From Bacillus sp. RO3 (GTDB lineage Bacteria > Bacillota > Bacilli > Bacillales > Bacillaceae_B): 64,000 nucleotides of DNA. The notes below the pieces were generated by a model, which saw nothing but the letters and a program-made list of their open reading frames with translations, was not told where the DNA came from and made no database searches. Location of the stretch: positions 102,331 through 166,330 of the forward strand of contig NZ_JAAXCV010000020.1 of assembly GCF_012911895.1 (NCBI RefSeq), in the 5' to 3' direction. Of this stretch, positions 15,888-24,710 are shown piece after piece (within the stretch, counting starts at the first letter, position 1; every line of letters begins with the position of its first letter). Position numbers and translations under genes: made by a program.

Positions 15888-16304
15888 TTATGCTTGTTCC
15901 CTTTTTACAAACAATAAAGAAAGCGTAATGAGAGTAAAGGCAGTCAATGCGAGAAAAGGAATGGTGATAAATCCGAACCAATTGATATATTCCGCGCTGC
16001 AGGGCACCCCACTCGCACATTCCTTGATCCCACCAAAGCCCGGCACTTTCTGCTCCAGATAGTGAAGGCTTGAAATGAGGGCTCCCGTTATGGACATAGG
16101 GAGGATGATTTTTTTCAAGGAAGTATCATGTTGAAACGTCGCGACCCCTAACATGAGGGTAAGGGGATACATGGCGATTCGTTGATACCAGCACAATTCA
16201 CAGGGAATGAATCCTCTGATTTCGCTAAAGTATAAACTCCCCAGAGTGGCAGCGAGAGAAACGACCCAGGCACTGTACATGAAAAATTGATTCTTTCCCA
16301 TCAA
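15888..16304 (-). CDS. bdbC: BdbC: DsbB-type membrane disulfide oxidoreductase
   Basis: Four-helix membrane protein of 138 residues that reoxidises its partner BdbD and passes electrons to quinone. CELC (C35/C38) lies after helix 1 in PCELCWYQR, the DsbB signature, and a second cysteine pair C96/C102 lies in the other extracellular loop. The start overlaps the BdbD stop (ATGA, 16301-16304), so the two are translationally coupled. Confidence 0.93.
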   Translation of the reverse strand: MMGKNQFFMYSAWVVSLAATLGSLYFSEIRGFIPCELCWYQRIAMYPLTLMLGVATFQHDTSLKKIILPMSITGALISSLHYLEQKVPGFGGIKECASGVPCSAEYINWFGFITIPFLALTAFTLITLSLLFVKREQA

Positions 16305-16951
16305 TTCTGTCCTTCTTCAATCAATGTGCTGATCTTTTCGTAATCATAAGGATCCTCGAGTTTGGTTCCATTAATGATAATCGTCGGTGTCAGCTCGACC
16401 GTAAATTCATCCACTAACGAAGAATCTTTTTTGACTTCGTCCATGTACGTTTGTTCCTCTATGTCCTGTTTGAATTGCTCCATGTCAACATCTGTCGTTT
16501 TCCCTGCCACCTCTACAAGGACCTCGACTGTGATCCAGCCGTCATGATGCTGGTCGGGCTGAGTTTCGAACAATTCCTTATGGAAATCCCAATAGGAGCC
16601 AGGATCATTCTTCAGGATCGACTCAGCAGCCAATGCAGACAGTGTGGACTCTTTTCCGTGGAATTCCGTGTTGATGTAAGAAAATTGCGCTTTCCCCGTA
16701 TCGATAAAATCCTCTTTCAGCTGAGGGTAAATCGTCTCTCCCCATGACTTACAGGCAGGGCACTTAAAATCACCGAACTCTACGACAGAGACAGGCGCAT
16801 TCTGATCTCCCAACACAGGCTGATCGACTGTGGACGGATGGGACTCCAGCGTCTCATCTTCGTCCCCGCTTTGATTCGTCAACAGAACAACCAACACCAA
16901 AGCCACTACGATGGCTAACGTGATCATAACAAGGTATTTCATCTTATTCAT
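16301..16951 (-). CDS. bdbD: BdbD: membrane-anchored DsbA-like thiol oxidase
   Basis: 216 residues: N-terminal anchor (about 5-24), acidic linker, thioredoxin fold with CPAC (C64/C67) after VVEFGDFKC, helical insertion, and the cis-proline loop VELTPTIIINGTKL. It introduces disulfides into secreted proteins such as competence pseudopilins and is reoxidised by BdbC encoded immediately downstream. RBS GAGGTG before ATG 16951. Confidence 0.93.
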   Translation of the reverse strand: MNKMKYLVMITLAIVVALVLVVLLTNQSGDEDETLESHPSTVDQPVLGDQNAPVSVVEFGDFKCPACKSWGETIYPQLKEDFIDTGKAQFSYINTEFHGKESTLSALAAESILKNDPGSYWDFHKELFETQPDQHHDGWITVEVLVEVAGKTTDVDMEQFKQDIEEQTYMDEVKKDSSLVDEFTVELTPTIIINGTKLEDPYDYEKISTLIEEGQN

Positions 16952-17178
16952 GCGGTCACCTCAAGTAAAAAATGTCATCATAGAACGATCATACCATGAG
17001 GATCAAGGGTGTATACTATGAAACTTTTACAGATTATAAAACATTTTTAAAGCTTGTTCCATGTGGGCTGAAGAATAATCCTATCATGAATTGATACAGG
17101 TTTTTATTCTTCTGAAACGATTCACTCCCTGATTAATGTTCCCTTCAAGCGTCGGGTATCCCTTGTCGGTCACTTCAC

Positions 17179-17382
17179 CTAATCTCGAGAACGGACTTTA
17201 TGAATGCGGTCACTCACAATCGCAACCCCAAACCCGGCAACGATGGGAAATAGGGCAATTTCAGTATGGGATGGTGACAGCTTAAACATAAGAAATTCGA
17301 TACTTCCTAGATTGCCAATGACATAGAGCAAGACCATCGTTCCCAATGCGGCACTAAGCGGCAGCCAAAAGGATTTAAACAT
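17179..17382 (-). CDS. Small two-helix membrane protein
   Basis: 67 residues with helices at about 6-22 and 39-56 and a basic tail. The ATG at 17382 follows GAGGTGAGGG directly; the upstream frame extension to 17409 lacks a ribosome site. Between bdbDC and the lysoplasmalogenase-like gene, same strand. Unknown. Confidence 0.6.
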   Translation of the reverse strand: MFKSFWLPLSAALGTMVLLYVIGNLGSIEFLMFKLSPSHTEIALFPIVAGFGVAIVSDRIHKVRSRD

Positions 17383-17473
17383 ACCCTCACCTCGATTCAG
17401 TTCATTCACAACATTTCCTCTATATTTCTAATACCTTTCCGTAATACAACATTCACCATTGTGATGAATGGGA

Positions 17474-18148
17474 TTACATGCTGATTCTGTTTACCTCCTC
17501 ATTCCCGACTGAATTCCCTAAGGTTGCGAGGCTGCCGGCAATCAGGAATTGAGCAGAGTAATACGTTGTCATAATCAAGACATCCGAATAAGGGATGGCC
17601 GATACAAACATATTCCATGACAGGATCGAGTCCGAGATGACAAACAGGATGCTTCCCGCTATTGCCCACAGGTTACCGGTCATCATTGCGGACACGGCCA
17701 TGAGGGAAATGACCAGCATATAGGCGATGACTGGAATCACTAGTTCCTGGTTTCCTTCGGTCTGAAGCGCGGAAATCAATTGTCCGCCAATGATAAAAGC
17801 GTACAGTGTAATCGGCAGGATGGTGGCAGCGAGCCGGGTCTTGTTCATTCGGGATATGTTCAAGAAGCCCATTACATAAAAGACGTGTCCCATGAGGAAG
17901 GCTCCGAGACCCGCTACAAATGACACGGCGATCAATCCGTCGCCGAGCATGCAGAAGAACAGGCCGATGATGATAAGGCGCATGGCCGGTACAGGTTTAT
18001 CGGGCAGCTGACGGAATGCCAAGAGAATGATGAGCAGCATGGGGATCAGCTTAAAGACGATTTTCAATGCCAATGGCTCTGAAGGGATAACCGCTATGTA
18101 GAGAACGGCCATAACTCCAATTAAAGCCGGGAGGTTGGATTTTTTCAA
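17474..18148 (-). CDS. YhhN/TMEM86-family protein (lysoplasmalogenase-like)
   Basis: 224 residues, about eight membrane helices. Conserved polar residues typical of the YhhN family are visible: GLFFCMLGDGLIAV in the third helix pair and SILFVISDSILSWN in a later one, plus FLMGHVFYVMGF. Family members cleave the vinyl-ether bond of lysoplasmalogen or act on related lysolipids; in aerobic Bacillaceae the substrate is not settled. Single gene. Confidence 0.8.
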   Translation of the reverse strand: MKKSNLPALIGVMAVLYIAVIPSEPLALKIVFKLIPMLLIILLAFRQLPDKPVPAMRLIIIGLFFCMLGDGLIAVSFVAGLGAFLMGHVFYVMGFLNISRMNKTRLAATILPITLYAFIIGGQLISALQTEGNQELVIPVIAYMLVISLMAVSAMMTGNLWAIAGSILFVISDSILSWNMFVSAIPYSDVLIMTTYYSAQFLIAGSLATLGNSVGNEEVNRISM

Positions 18149-18296
18149 GATGATTCACATCCTATTTGAAATTTATACGTATTCCTTTAACCTATATACT
18201 CCTTCGAAAAGCAAATCCCTTCTATTAATCCCTTAGTTGTCCTAAATAGGGGTGAAAGTCACACGGAGGGTCAGAGTTCGCCAGTCATCAACATCA

Positions 18297-18324
18297 AAAG
18301 GACCACCTTGAGACGATGGTCCTT
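18297..18324 (-). terminator. Terminator after the 18332-18709 lipoprotein gene
   Basis: AAGGACCA and TGGTCCTT arms close to the stop codon at 18332. Confidence 0.65.
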
Positions 18325-18331
18325 CTATCCG

Positions 18332-18709
18332 TCACTTGAATGACGTGCTCTTTCCAATGATCTCTCCCCCGGGACCAACACTGTATTGAGCGATTGAGTT
18401 GCCCACTACTCCTTCCTTCGTTACCCCATCCTTATAATTGAACGTGATTTCCCAAGCCTTTGAATCACTGCTGAAATAGGTTTCTTTCGAAAGGAGCTCT
18501 ACATCATCCAACCTGATTTTCTTAAAGCTTGTATTATTATGTTCCTCTACATCTTTTTCAAATTGTTCCCTGGCAATCTCTTCAGCTTTCTCACTTTGGA
18601 TCACTCCCGTTCCGTCATTAGCACAGCCTGCTAATGAAAGGAGTGTAAGCAGGATTACAAGGAATATCATGATTCTCTTTGAATGAATTCCCTTAACCAT
18701 AGGGACCAC
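18332..18709 (-). CDS. Small lipoprotein, unknown
   Basis: Hydrophobic signal ending LSLAGC (lipobox) then a ~95-residue domain with EKAEEIAREQFEKDV followed by beta strands (AWEITFNYKDG) and GGEIIGKSTSFK, a PepSY-like pattern. The GTG at 18709 and ATG 18700 are both possible starts. The start overlaps the end of the upstream small membrane gene by 17 bases, so they form an operon. Confidence 0.6.
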   Translation of the reverse strand: MVPMVKGIHSKRIMIFLVILLTLLSLAGCANDGTGVIQSEKAEEIAREQFEKDVEEHNNTSFKKIRLDDVELLSKETYFSSDSKAWEITFNYKDGVTKEGVVGNSIAQYSVGPGGEIIGKSTSFK

Positions 18710-18899
18710 CGCCTGAATGGTGATTCTGATTCATGACTTGGTGGGAATACCGGGCAGACTTTTCATAGGCTTCATCCTTAGAATTTCGGGATGTATTCTT
18801 GATGCTGTCCCCGTAGTACTCCATCTTTCTCGAACCAATCCAAATCCTACTCGCCAAGTAAAGAACCAGAATTCCGACAAAAATAAAAAAAACCATCAT
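18693..18899 (-). CDS. Small single-helix membrane protein
   Basis: 68 residues: helix at 1-17, then a charged tail ending HHSGGGPYG. Start ATG 18899 with GAGGGGG upstream. Overlaps the lipoprotein gene and probably shares its transcript. Unknown function. Confidence 0.6.
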   Translation of the reverse strand: MMVFFIFVGILVLYLASRIWIGSRKMEYYGDSIKNTSRNSKDEAYEKSARYSHQVMNQNHHSGGGPYG

Positions 18900-18994
18900 T
18901 TCGGTTTCCCCCTCTATACTCTTTATGATGTGTTACTGTTAATTATTTCAAATCTTAAAGGGTGGAGCAATACTTATTCATAAAAAACACTAAA

Positions 18995-19012
18995 AAAGTG
19001 ATTACTCACTTT
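18995..19012 (+). promoter_or_regulatory. TetR-type dyad upstream of the YhgE-like gene
   Basis: AAAGTGA-TTAC-TCACTTT, a perfect dyad with the TGA-nTAn-TCA core often bound by TetR-family regulators, 36 bases before ATG 19048. Confidence 0.5.
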
Positions 19013-19047
19013 AATAATTCTTACTTCTAAAACGGAGGTTCAAACAC

Positions 19048-20247
19048 ATGAATATGTTTAAAAACAAATTGGTGCTCGCCTCACCCATTATTGCATTGGC
19101 CATTATCTTTGTTTTCTCCCTGACCCTGTTCCCATCGGTTCAGCCACAACCGAAGAATTTGCCGATCGCGATTGTGAATGCCGATCAGTGTGTACAGGTA
19201 CCGGACCAACCAAAAATGAATATGGGGCAAACACTGGTTGAAAAGATCCAAACCATGTCCAATCCCACTACAGATGAAGACCCTGCGGTGAAATGGATCG
19301 AAGTAAAAAGCACAGAAGCTGTACAAAAAGGCTTGGATAACCAAAAGTATTACGCAGCACTCGTCATTCCGAAGGATTTCAGTATGAAGCAGGCTTCTTT
19401 ACGAACTCCGGATCCCGCTTCCCCTGAAGTGGAGATTTATATCAATCAAGGGATGAATGCGATGGCTGCCACGGCTGCCGGACAGATACTGAATGGAGTC
19501 GTCGACACGATGAACACCAGCGTCCGCACTGAGCTTCTTGATGGATTTGAAAAGCAGGGTGTCACCCTTTCGCCAAAACAGGTATCGACTCTGGTCACCC
19601 CGATTACGAAAAACGTCATCAACGTGAATGAAATCGGAACGAACAGTGCCAATGGAAACTCGCCAGTATCCCTATTCCAGCCTCTCTGGATGGCAAGCAT
19701 GGCCAGTGCCGCCATCATCTATGTGGCTGACAGCAAATTATCTGTCTCCACTCGAAAAGAAAAACTGGCAGCAACGTTCATCCAAATCCTCATTGGAGGG
19801 GTAGTCGCCCTTGTCGCAGGATTTGGCTTAACCTGGATGGCAGATGGATTGATCGGATTCACAATTCCCGATGTGACCGATACCGCCCTGTTCCTGAGTC
19901 TGACGTCCTTCAGCTTTTATCTCATGATCTCAGGCTTTCTTTCCCTGACTGGACTTAAAGGCATGCCCCTCTTTGTCTTGATGCTGTTCTTCGGGGCACC
20001 GCTCCTTGCCATGGCGCCTGAAATGATGTCATCCTTTTACCGGGGCTGGTTTTATTCATGGCTGCCTATGCGATTCATGATCGAAGGCTTGCGGGAATTG
20101 TTCTTCTTCGGAAAGGGATTGACGTGGAGTTCTCCTGTTTCGACCCTCGTGTGGATCGGGCTCGGAAGCATGCTTGTGATTCTTGCTTCTGCCTTCAGAC
20201 CCAGTCGGGGTGGAGAGGCGAAATCTCAATCCAGTATAGAAGGGTAA
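19048..20247 (+). CDS. YhgE/Pip-type ABC-2-like membrane protein
   Basis: 399 residues. Helix 1 at about 8-28, then a large extracytoplasmic domain opening with LPIAIVNAD, typical of YhgE/Pip and ABC-2 membrane proteins, then five or six helices from about residue 210 to 385. The family includes exporters and the phage-infection protein. No ATPase is encoded nearby, so it either works alone or with a distant partner. Followed by a strong terminator; a TetR-type dyad precedes it but no tetR gene is adjacent. Confidence 0.75.
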   Translation: MNMFKNKLVLASPIIALAIIFVFSLTLFPSVQPQPKNLPIAIVNADQCVQVPDQPKMNMGQTLVEKIQTMSNPTTDEDPAVKWIEVKSTEAVQKGLDNQKYYAALVIPKDFSMKQASLRTPDPASPEVEIYINQGMNAMAATAAGQILNGVVDTMNTSVRTELLDGFEKQGVTLSPKQVSTLVTPITKNVINVNEIGTNSANGNSPVSLFQPLWMASMASAAIIYVADSKLSVSTRKEKLAATFIQILIGGVVALVAGFGLTWMADGLIGFTIPDVTDTALFLSLTSFSFYLMISGFLSLTGLKGMPLFVLMLFFGAPLLAMAPEMMSSFYRGWFYSWLPMRFMIEGLRELFFFGKGLTWSSPVSTLVWIGLGSMLVILASAFRPSRGGEAKSQSSIEG

Positions 20248-20251
20248 TGAG

Positions 20252-20287
20252 CAAATGGTCAGGGGGTATAGCCCCTGACCATTTTTT
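20252..20287 (+). terminator. Terminator after 19048-20247
   Basis: AATGGTCAGGGG and CCCCTGACCATT arms followed by T6. Confidence 0.9.
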
Positions 20288-20474
20288 GCTCGTGATTCCA
20301 TTAGCAAGAAGACCCGTCAGGAAACAGCCTGCAAGAAGAATCGTGGAGTTTCCGTATGGGTGATGTACCGGCTTATGGCGAAATCTTGGAAATACCGCAA
20401 AAAAGATCAAAATTCTTCCTAGATGTTTAAGTATAATGATTCTATATGCTTTTCTAAAAAAAGGAGAATGAAAA

Positions 20475-20666
20475 ATGGACGTATTCCTTTGGATGAATGC
20501 CAGCTTCATCATAATCGGATGCGCGGTTCTCATTATGATGAAAAGAAAGCTCGATCACAACAAAAACCCGTCCGTCCAAGCAAGCATTTGGTTAATCGCT
20601 GGAACGGCTGTTTGGGGAACAGTGAGTATCCTGCTTATTGTATGGTCATTTCATAAAATATGGTAA
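20475..20666 (+). CDS. 63-residue two-helix membrane protein
   Basis: AAAGGAG precedes ATG 20475. Helices about 3-22 and 37-60 separated by KRKLDHNKNPS. Same strand as the next small membrane gene 38 bases on. Unknown. Confidence 0.6.
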   Translation: MDVFLWMNASFIIIGCAVLIMMKRKLDHNKNPSVQASIWLIAGTAVWGTVSILLIVWSFHKIW

Positions 20667-20704
20667 ACTTGTAGAGAAAAGATTATGGACAAGGTGGGAT
20701 TGCA

Positions 20705-20887
20705 GTGAAATATATGATCAGCATGTATGTCGTCATGGCACTCATGGTGGGGGTCAATTTGATCAGTGAATATTTGTTGAACGGGGAGTATTCAGCTATT
20801 GCCAGTTGGATGGTCACCGCTCTGTTTTTCTTCGGGACACTGTTTTTTATTAATGCTAGATATGTAGTTTCTAATAATAAGGCGTAG
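20705..20887 (+). CDS. 60-residue two-helix membrane protein
   Basis: GTG start with AAGGTGGG upstream; helices about 3-23 and 33-52. Ends in a palindrome GAGTG...CACTC with T7 (20886-20918) that can terminate transcription and carries a family B core. Unknown. Confidence 0.6.
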   Translation: MKYMISMYVVMALMVGVNLISEYLLNGEYSAIASWMVTALFFFGTLFFINARYVVSNNKA

Positions 20888-20918
20888 AGTGGGGACGGTC
20901 CTCACTCTCCTTTTTTTC
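20886..20918 (+). terminator. Terminator with family B core
   Basis: GAGTG-GGAC and GTCC-CACTC arms with a T7 tail. Confidence 0.7.
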
Positions 20919-20958
20919 ATAAGGCTCATTTCATAAACGTTGTTGCTTTCCTGAAGAA

Positions 20959-21107
20959 GAAAGTAGAAGTTGATTTCCGCTGCAGGATGCTCGCTTTCCG
21001 CGGGGCGTGAGTTGAGCCTCCTCGGGCGTTGCCCTGTGGGGTCTCAACTTTCCCGCTATTCCCGCAGGAGTCGAGCATCCTTCCGCTCCAATCAACTTTC
21101 TGAGCAT
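20959..21107. repeat. Family C GC-rich long palindrome, copy 1
   Basis: About 150 bp: AAGTTGATT and GGATGCTCG at one end, CGAGCATCC and AATCAACTT at the other, with an inner GAGCCTCCTCGG/GGGGTCTCAAC part. Much higher GC than the surroundings. Related copies at 51009-51126 and, inverted, 23187-23311. Confidence 0.8.
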
Positions 21108-21351
21108 GGTCGGGAATAAAAATATGAACCAAGATGTTAGTAAACAAACCTCAATCTAAGGTGATTAGAGATTCCATTTCTATCAAAAAGAAGGATTTTA
21201 CTCTTTAATGCATCCTTCATTAGATCAGATACTGCAAACTTATCATCCGGCATATGTTTATTCACAAACCCTTACAGAGCTTATGTTGATAAGCAACAAG
21301 GAATACTTTACTTTTTATGCTATGAACACCTTTAAAGAAAGGAGTGTTTAT

Positions 21352-21753
21352 TTGAAGAAAATAACGTTTTTTATCTTTCTTTTGTTTTTGTTAGTGGGAT
21401 GTAGCCAAAGTAACGTTCAGCATAATGAACACTTAGAGAATTCTATATATTTTATGGTACAGGATAAAAATAAAAGTGAGATAGGTATAAAATCATTGAC
21501 GACTTTCGATTGGGATAAAGCATTCCTTTTCACACCTTATAGTACACAAGATGCCATAGAAGAAACATTAGGTACTGACTTCAAAGACCCAAGCAATATC
21601 AGTTCGAGAGATGACATATACCTATTGGTTTTCCTACACGGAGATAAAGTAGTTCAATATGTTGAAATGGAACGCCTAGGGTCTGACTTTTCAATAGGGG
21701 AAGAGGGACACCTCACTCCATCCAATGATGTGATAAGCATTGAAAGGCATTAA
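21352..21753 (+). CDS. Lipoprotein of 133 residues, unknown
   Basis: TTG at 21352 preceded by AAAGGAGTG opens a signal peptide with lipobox LLVGC, then a polar domain. Frame extension to 21208 is not supported. It lies between two copies of AGCAACAA (21292-21299 and 21767-21774), and the sequences outside these join up in the related repeat at 51000-51320, so the gene appears to have been inserted into a family C repeat. Confidence 0.6.
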   Translation: MKKITFFIFLLFLLVGCSQSNVQHNEHLENSIYFMVQDKNKSEIGIKSLTTFDWDKAFLFTPYSTQDAIEETLGTDFKDPSNISSRDDIYLLVFLHGDKVVQYVEMERLGSDFSIGEEGHLTPSNDVISIERH

Positions 21754-21928
21754 GAAACTTTTTGATAGCAACAACCTTTGCGAAAAGAGCTTTTCGCAAA
21801 GATCGAACGTCAACACGAGAAACCGTCCCCATTACGAGTTTCTATCAATTCGTTTACATAGGTTTCATGCTCAGGAAAATGTGTTATAGTCCTCCATATT
21901 CTTCTATTTTGAAAGGATGTGAGAGAGA

Positions 21929-23017
21929 ATGAAAAAAGGATGGCTGTTCCTTGCGGCAGGATCTCTCCTACTGGGAGCGTGCGCTGATCCGTCTATTACT
22001 GAGGAAAGCAACAAAAATACGTCCCTGTCAGAAGAGAAAGAGTCTAACAAAGAAAAAGGGAAAAATGAAAAGCAAGAACAGCCCTTTAAATCGTTGGAAC
22101 CGGCTGAAGATGCCGTCTCATTAACAGAAAGCTTATCAGAAGAGGAGCTGAAGGAAATCCCTGCTAGGCAGGCAGCACTGGGTGCAAATCCCGAGCGTAC
22201 GGTACCTGCAGGTCAGACGCTTACCCAAGGGATGAAGGATGAAACGGATGGACCATTAAAAGATCACCGGTTAGTCGCCTATTACGGGACGCCGGATTCT
22301 GAAAATATGGGCATTCTTGGAGAATTGGAGCCTGAGGCGTACATGAAGAAGCTGAAGGAACAGGCCCAGGCCTATTCTGATGCCGACCCCGACCGTCCGG
22401 CGGTACCGACGATCGAGTTGATCACGACAATGGCCCAGAGTGAGCCCGGGCCAGATGGGGACTATGTGCGCATGACGTCGGAGGAAAACATTCAACGGTA
22501 TGTGGACCTCGCGGAAAAGCATGACGCACTGGTGCTCCTCGATATTCAGCTCGGGACGGACACGGTCATGGAACAGGTGAAAATGGTCGAGAAGTGGCTT
22601 AAACACCCCCATGTTCACCTTGCCATCGACACGGAATTCCACGTAGCCCAAGGAGAGAAACCGGGAGAGGATCTCGGGCAGGTGGACGGAAAGGAAATCC
22701 AGCAGGCCGTCGAGTATGTATCGGAGCTGACGGAAAAGAACGACCTCCCGGATAAATTCGTCCTTGTCCACCAATTTACCGGGTACGTCCTCACCAACAA
22801 AGAGGTGATCCAACCGACTGACAACGTCGAAGTCGCCATCAACTTTGACGGCTGGGGCGCAGCTGCCGACAAGCAGGCCCTGTACGGGAAATACATACGG
22901 GACGAACCGAAACAGTACGGTGCATTCAAAATCTTTTATGATAAAGATGTGCCCGTGCTGGAGCCTGAGGAAGTGGTAAAAATGGATCCGAGCCCTGCCA
23001 TCGTCAATTACCAATGA
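21929..23017 (+). CDS. Large lipoprotein, unknown extracellular domain
   Basis: 362 residues: lipobox LLGAC, a long Glu/Lys/Asn-rich linker (about 25-85), then a ~270-residue domain that begins LVAYYGTPDSENMGILG and contains ALVLLDIQLG and LAIDTEFHV, alternating strands and helices reminiscent of a TIM-barrel hydrolase. No catalytic motif can be named. Codon use is more GC-rich (third position) than its neighbours. Single gene with a terminator at 23107-23157. Confidence 0.65.
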   Translation: MKKGWLFLAAGSLLLGACADPSITEESNKNTSLSEEKESNKEKGKNEKQEQPFKSLEPAEDAVSLTESLSEEELKEIPARQAALGANPERTVPAGQTLTQGMKDETDGPLKDHRLVAYYGTPDSENMGILGELEPEAYMKKLKEQAQAYSDADPDRPAVPTIELITTMAQSEPGPDGDYVRMTSEENIQRYVDLAEKHDALVLLDIQLGTDTVMEQVKMVEKWLKHPHVHLAIDTEFHVAQGEKPGEDLGQVDGKEIQQAVEYVSELTEKNDLPDKFVLVHQFTGYVLTNKEVIQPTDNVEVAINFDGWGAAADKQALYGKYIRDEPKQYGAFKIFYDKDVPVLEPEEVVKMDPSPAIVNYQ

Positions 23018-23106
23018 AGCATGGGACGGTTCTCATGTATTGATGACAGGAGAATTGTCGTTCCCATTGCTTCAAAGAGAGTAGGGCAAATTGATTTTAT
23101 TGTAAA

Positions 23107-23157
23107 TAAAACCCGAACTCATTTCCCTGCAAAGAGGTACAATAGTTCGGGTTTTAT
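23107..23157 (+). terminator. Terminator after the large lipoprotein gene
   Basis: AAAACCCGAACT and AGTTCGGGTTTT arms with a ~26-base loop. Confidence 0.7.
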
Positions 23158-23186
23158 AATATGTATAAATATCTTTATCTTAGCAC

Positions 23187-23311
23187 TTTCCAGCGGTTGA
23201 TTGGAGTGCAAGACGGAGACTCCTGCGGGAAAAGTAGCTTATGTGAGACCCCGCAGGCTTGCCGAGGAGGCTCACGGGCTTCCCGCGGAAAGCGGAGTCT
23301 TGCACGGAAAT
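23187..23311. repeat. Family C GC-rich long palindrome, inverted copy
   Basis: Reverse complement contains GAGCCTCCTCGGCAAGCC and GGGGTCTCAC, as in 51009-51126; outer arms GTGCAAGAC and GTCTTGCAC. Confidence 0.7.
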
Positions 23312-23520
23312 CATTAGCGGTATAAAGAAGCTTTACTGGAATTGTTCGCGTTTATGTGAGGTTTGTGTCCCAAGCTCTTTTTACGTTTTAGCAGTATTAA
23401 TCGGTGCCAGACGAGAGTCAGACACAATGGTTTTCCCCTATCCACCCTCACGAAATGAACATCAATACCTGGTAGTCAATGGTTACTGTAATGGGTACTG
23501 TTGTGACTTTACTGGGCATA

Positions 23521-23640
23521 AGTTGTGAATGGAGGACTTGAACCTCAAGGGTCACCCCGGAACCCCTGCCACTATGACAACATATACCTGTTGCAAGGTT
23601 TGATATTCGCCTGGTCATTTCGCTACCAACTAGCCTTACG
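23521..23640 (-). other. tRNA-like remnant
   Basis: On the minus strand, in order: a D-arm-like GCT-AGTTGGT-AGC, an imperfect anticodon-arm-like ACCT-TGCAAC-AGGT, a long variable-arm-like GGG...CCC, and a canonical T-arm GAGG-TTCAAGT-CCTC. The acceptor stem does not pair and there is no good 7-bp stem. I read it as a degenerate tRNA or a chance mimic. It starts just after the DIP1984-type gene stop. Confidence 0.25.
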
Positions 23641-24097
23641 TTTCGATTAAATCCGTCTTCCAATTCAGCTCTTGTATTTTTACATCAGTCAACCGATATT
23701 TCTTTGATAATACATCCGCATGCTTCTGAACTTTCTTGACGTTGATGGTTGTAACATTCTTTATCTCTGTCCTCGAGTAGCGGTCATGACGGAGGGTGGC
23801 CTGCTCCAGGAGGTCGCTGTAAATCTTTCTTTCCTGGCCAAGCAGATCCCGGCTCGTCAATGCATCTGCCAGCGTCTGTTTGGTATCATACGGGGTTAGT
23901 AGATTGGTTCTATTAATCTGTTGAATCAACTCTTCCAACTTCCCTAACAGCTCAGCCAATTCATCCATTAACTCCACCGGCTCCTCATTAGGCAGGTCCC
24001 CTTCCTGAACAATGGCATTCTGCATTAATCGGTTCCTTAACTGCTCCACCCGTTTTTGATGATCAGAACGCAAAATAAGCGCTTCTGCTAGTTTCAT
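23636..24097 (-). CDS. DIP1984-family (septicolysin-like) protein
   Basis: 153 residues, all helical: MKLAEALILRSDHQKRVEQL, NAIVQEGDLPNEEPVEL, INRTNLLTPYD and the ALTSRDLLGQERKIYSDLLEQAT segment match the DIP1984 family, which includes proteins annotated septicolysin. Biochemical role is not established. Start ATG 24097 with GGAGTG upstream; the 27-codon extension to 24178 would run into the next gene. Confidence 0.8.
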   Translation of the reverse strand: MKLAEALILRSDHQKRVEQLRNRLMQNAIVQEGDLPNEEPVELMDELAELLGKLEELIQQINRTNLLTPYDTKQTLADALTSRDLLGQERKIYSDLLEQATLRHDRYSRTEIKNVTTINVKKVQKHADVLSKKYRLTDVKIQELNWKTDLIET

Positions 24098-24155
24098 ATG
24101 GTTCACTCCTTCATGAATTTGCTTCTTTACACGTTCAAATGGAAGGGGGCCGGCA

Positions 24156-24443
24156 CTACCCTCCAAATGAATAACCAAACAGAATAAACAATGTAATACC
24201 CATAACCAAGATGCTTATGATCAAGGTCACCATGGATAGTCCTTTCCCTATACCCGTTTCTGTTTTGGTGCCTAAAAAGCCAGCTATCAACCCTAATACT
24301 CCAGTGATCGGAGCATATTGAATAAAGTTTACAAGTGCCCCAAAGCCATTATTAGAAAAGATGGATACCATAAAGAAGATAAACTCCATAACAAAAACCA
24401 ATAAGATGATGGCTGCAAGCTTACCAGATAAAGTTTTTGGCAT
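24156..24443 (-). CDS. Small three-helix membrane protein
   Basis: 95 residues, helices about 9-30, 40-58 and 70-92 with a glycine-rich middle. Same strand and probably the same operon as the 24465-24647 and DIP1984 genes. Unknown. Confidence 0.65.
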   Translation of the reverse strand: MPKTLSGKLAAIILLVFVMEFIFFMVSIFSNNGFGALVNFIQYAPITGVLGLIAGFLGTKTETGIGKGLSMVTLIISILVMGITLFILFGYSFGG

Positions 24444-24464
24444 ACGATCCCCATCTCCTCTGTA

Positions 24465-24647
24465 TCATCTCAAAGGAAAAAAATACTTCTCCATTTCCCT
24501 TTCAGAAACAATGATTCTCTTTGATAAATCCTGCGTCCGCAACATATACTCCTTGATGCCAATATACTCAGATTCAGCAATCAAATAGAACGCTGCCCCT
24601 CTTTTGAACCCTCTGAAATCTTTTTTTAATTGAAATCTTTTCAACAT
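24465..24647 (-). CDS. Hypothetical 60-residue basic protein
   Basis: Basic N-terminus MLKRFQLKKDFRGFKRG, then AAFYLIAESEYIGIKEYML and a charged end. AAGGAG lies about 12 bases before ATG 24647. No membrane helix. Unknown. Confidence 0.5.
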   Translation of the reverse strand: MLKRFQLKKDFRGFKRGAAFYLIAESEYIGIKEYMLRTQDLSKRIIVSEREMEKYFFPLR

Positions 24648-24710
24648 GGTCTCTTGTAACTCCTTGGTTCATTACTATAGCCGGCAGGGCCGCCCGGGTC
24701 CGATACCCCT

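Noticed and set aside
22271..23014. 247-codon open frame on the minus strand across the large lipoprotein gene
   Set aside because: It mirrors a GC-rich gene with strong codon bias on the plus strand, has no ribosome site or domain, and the plus strand has signal peptide, lipobox and terminator.
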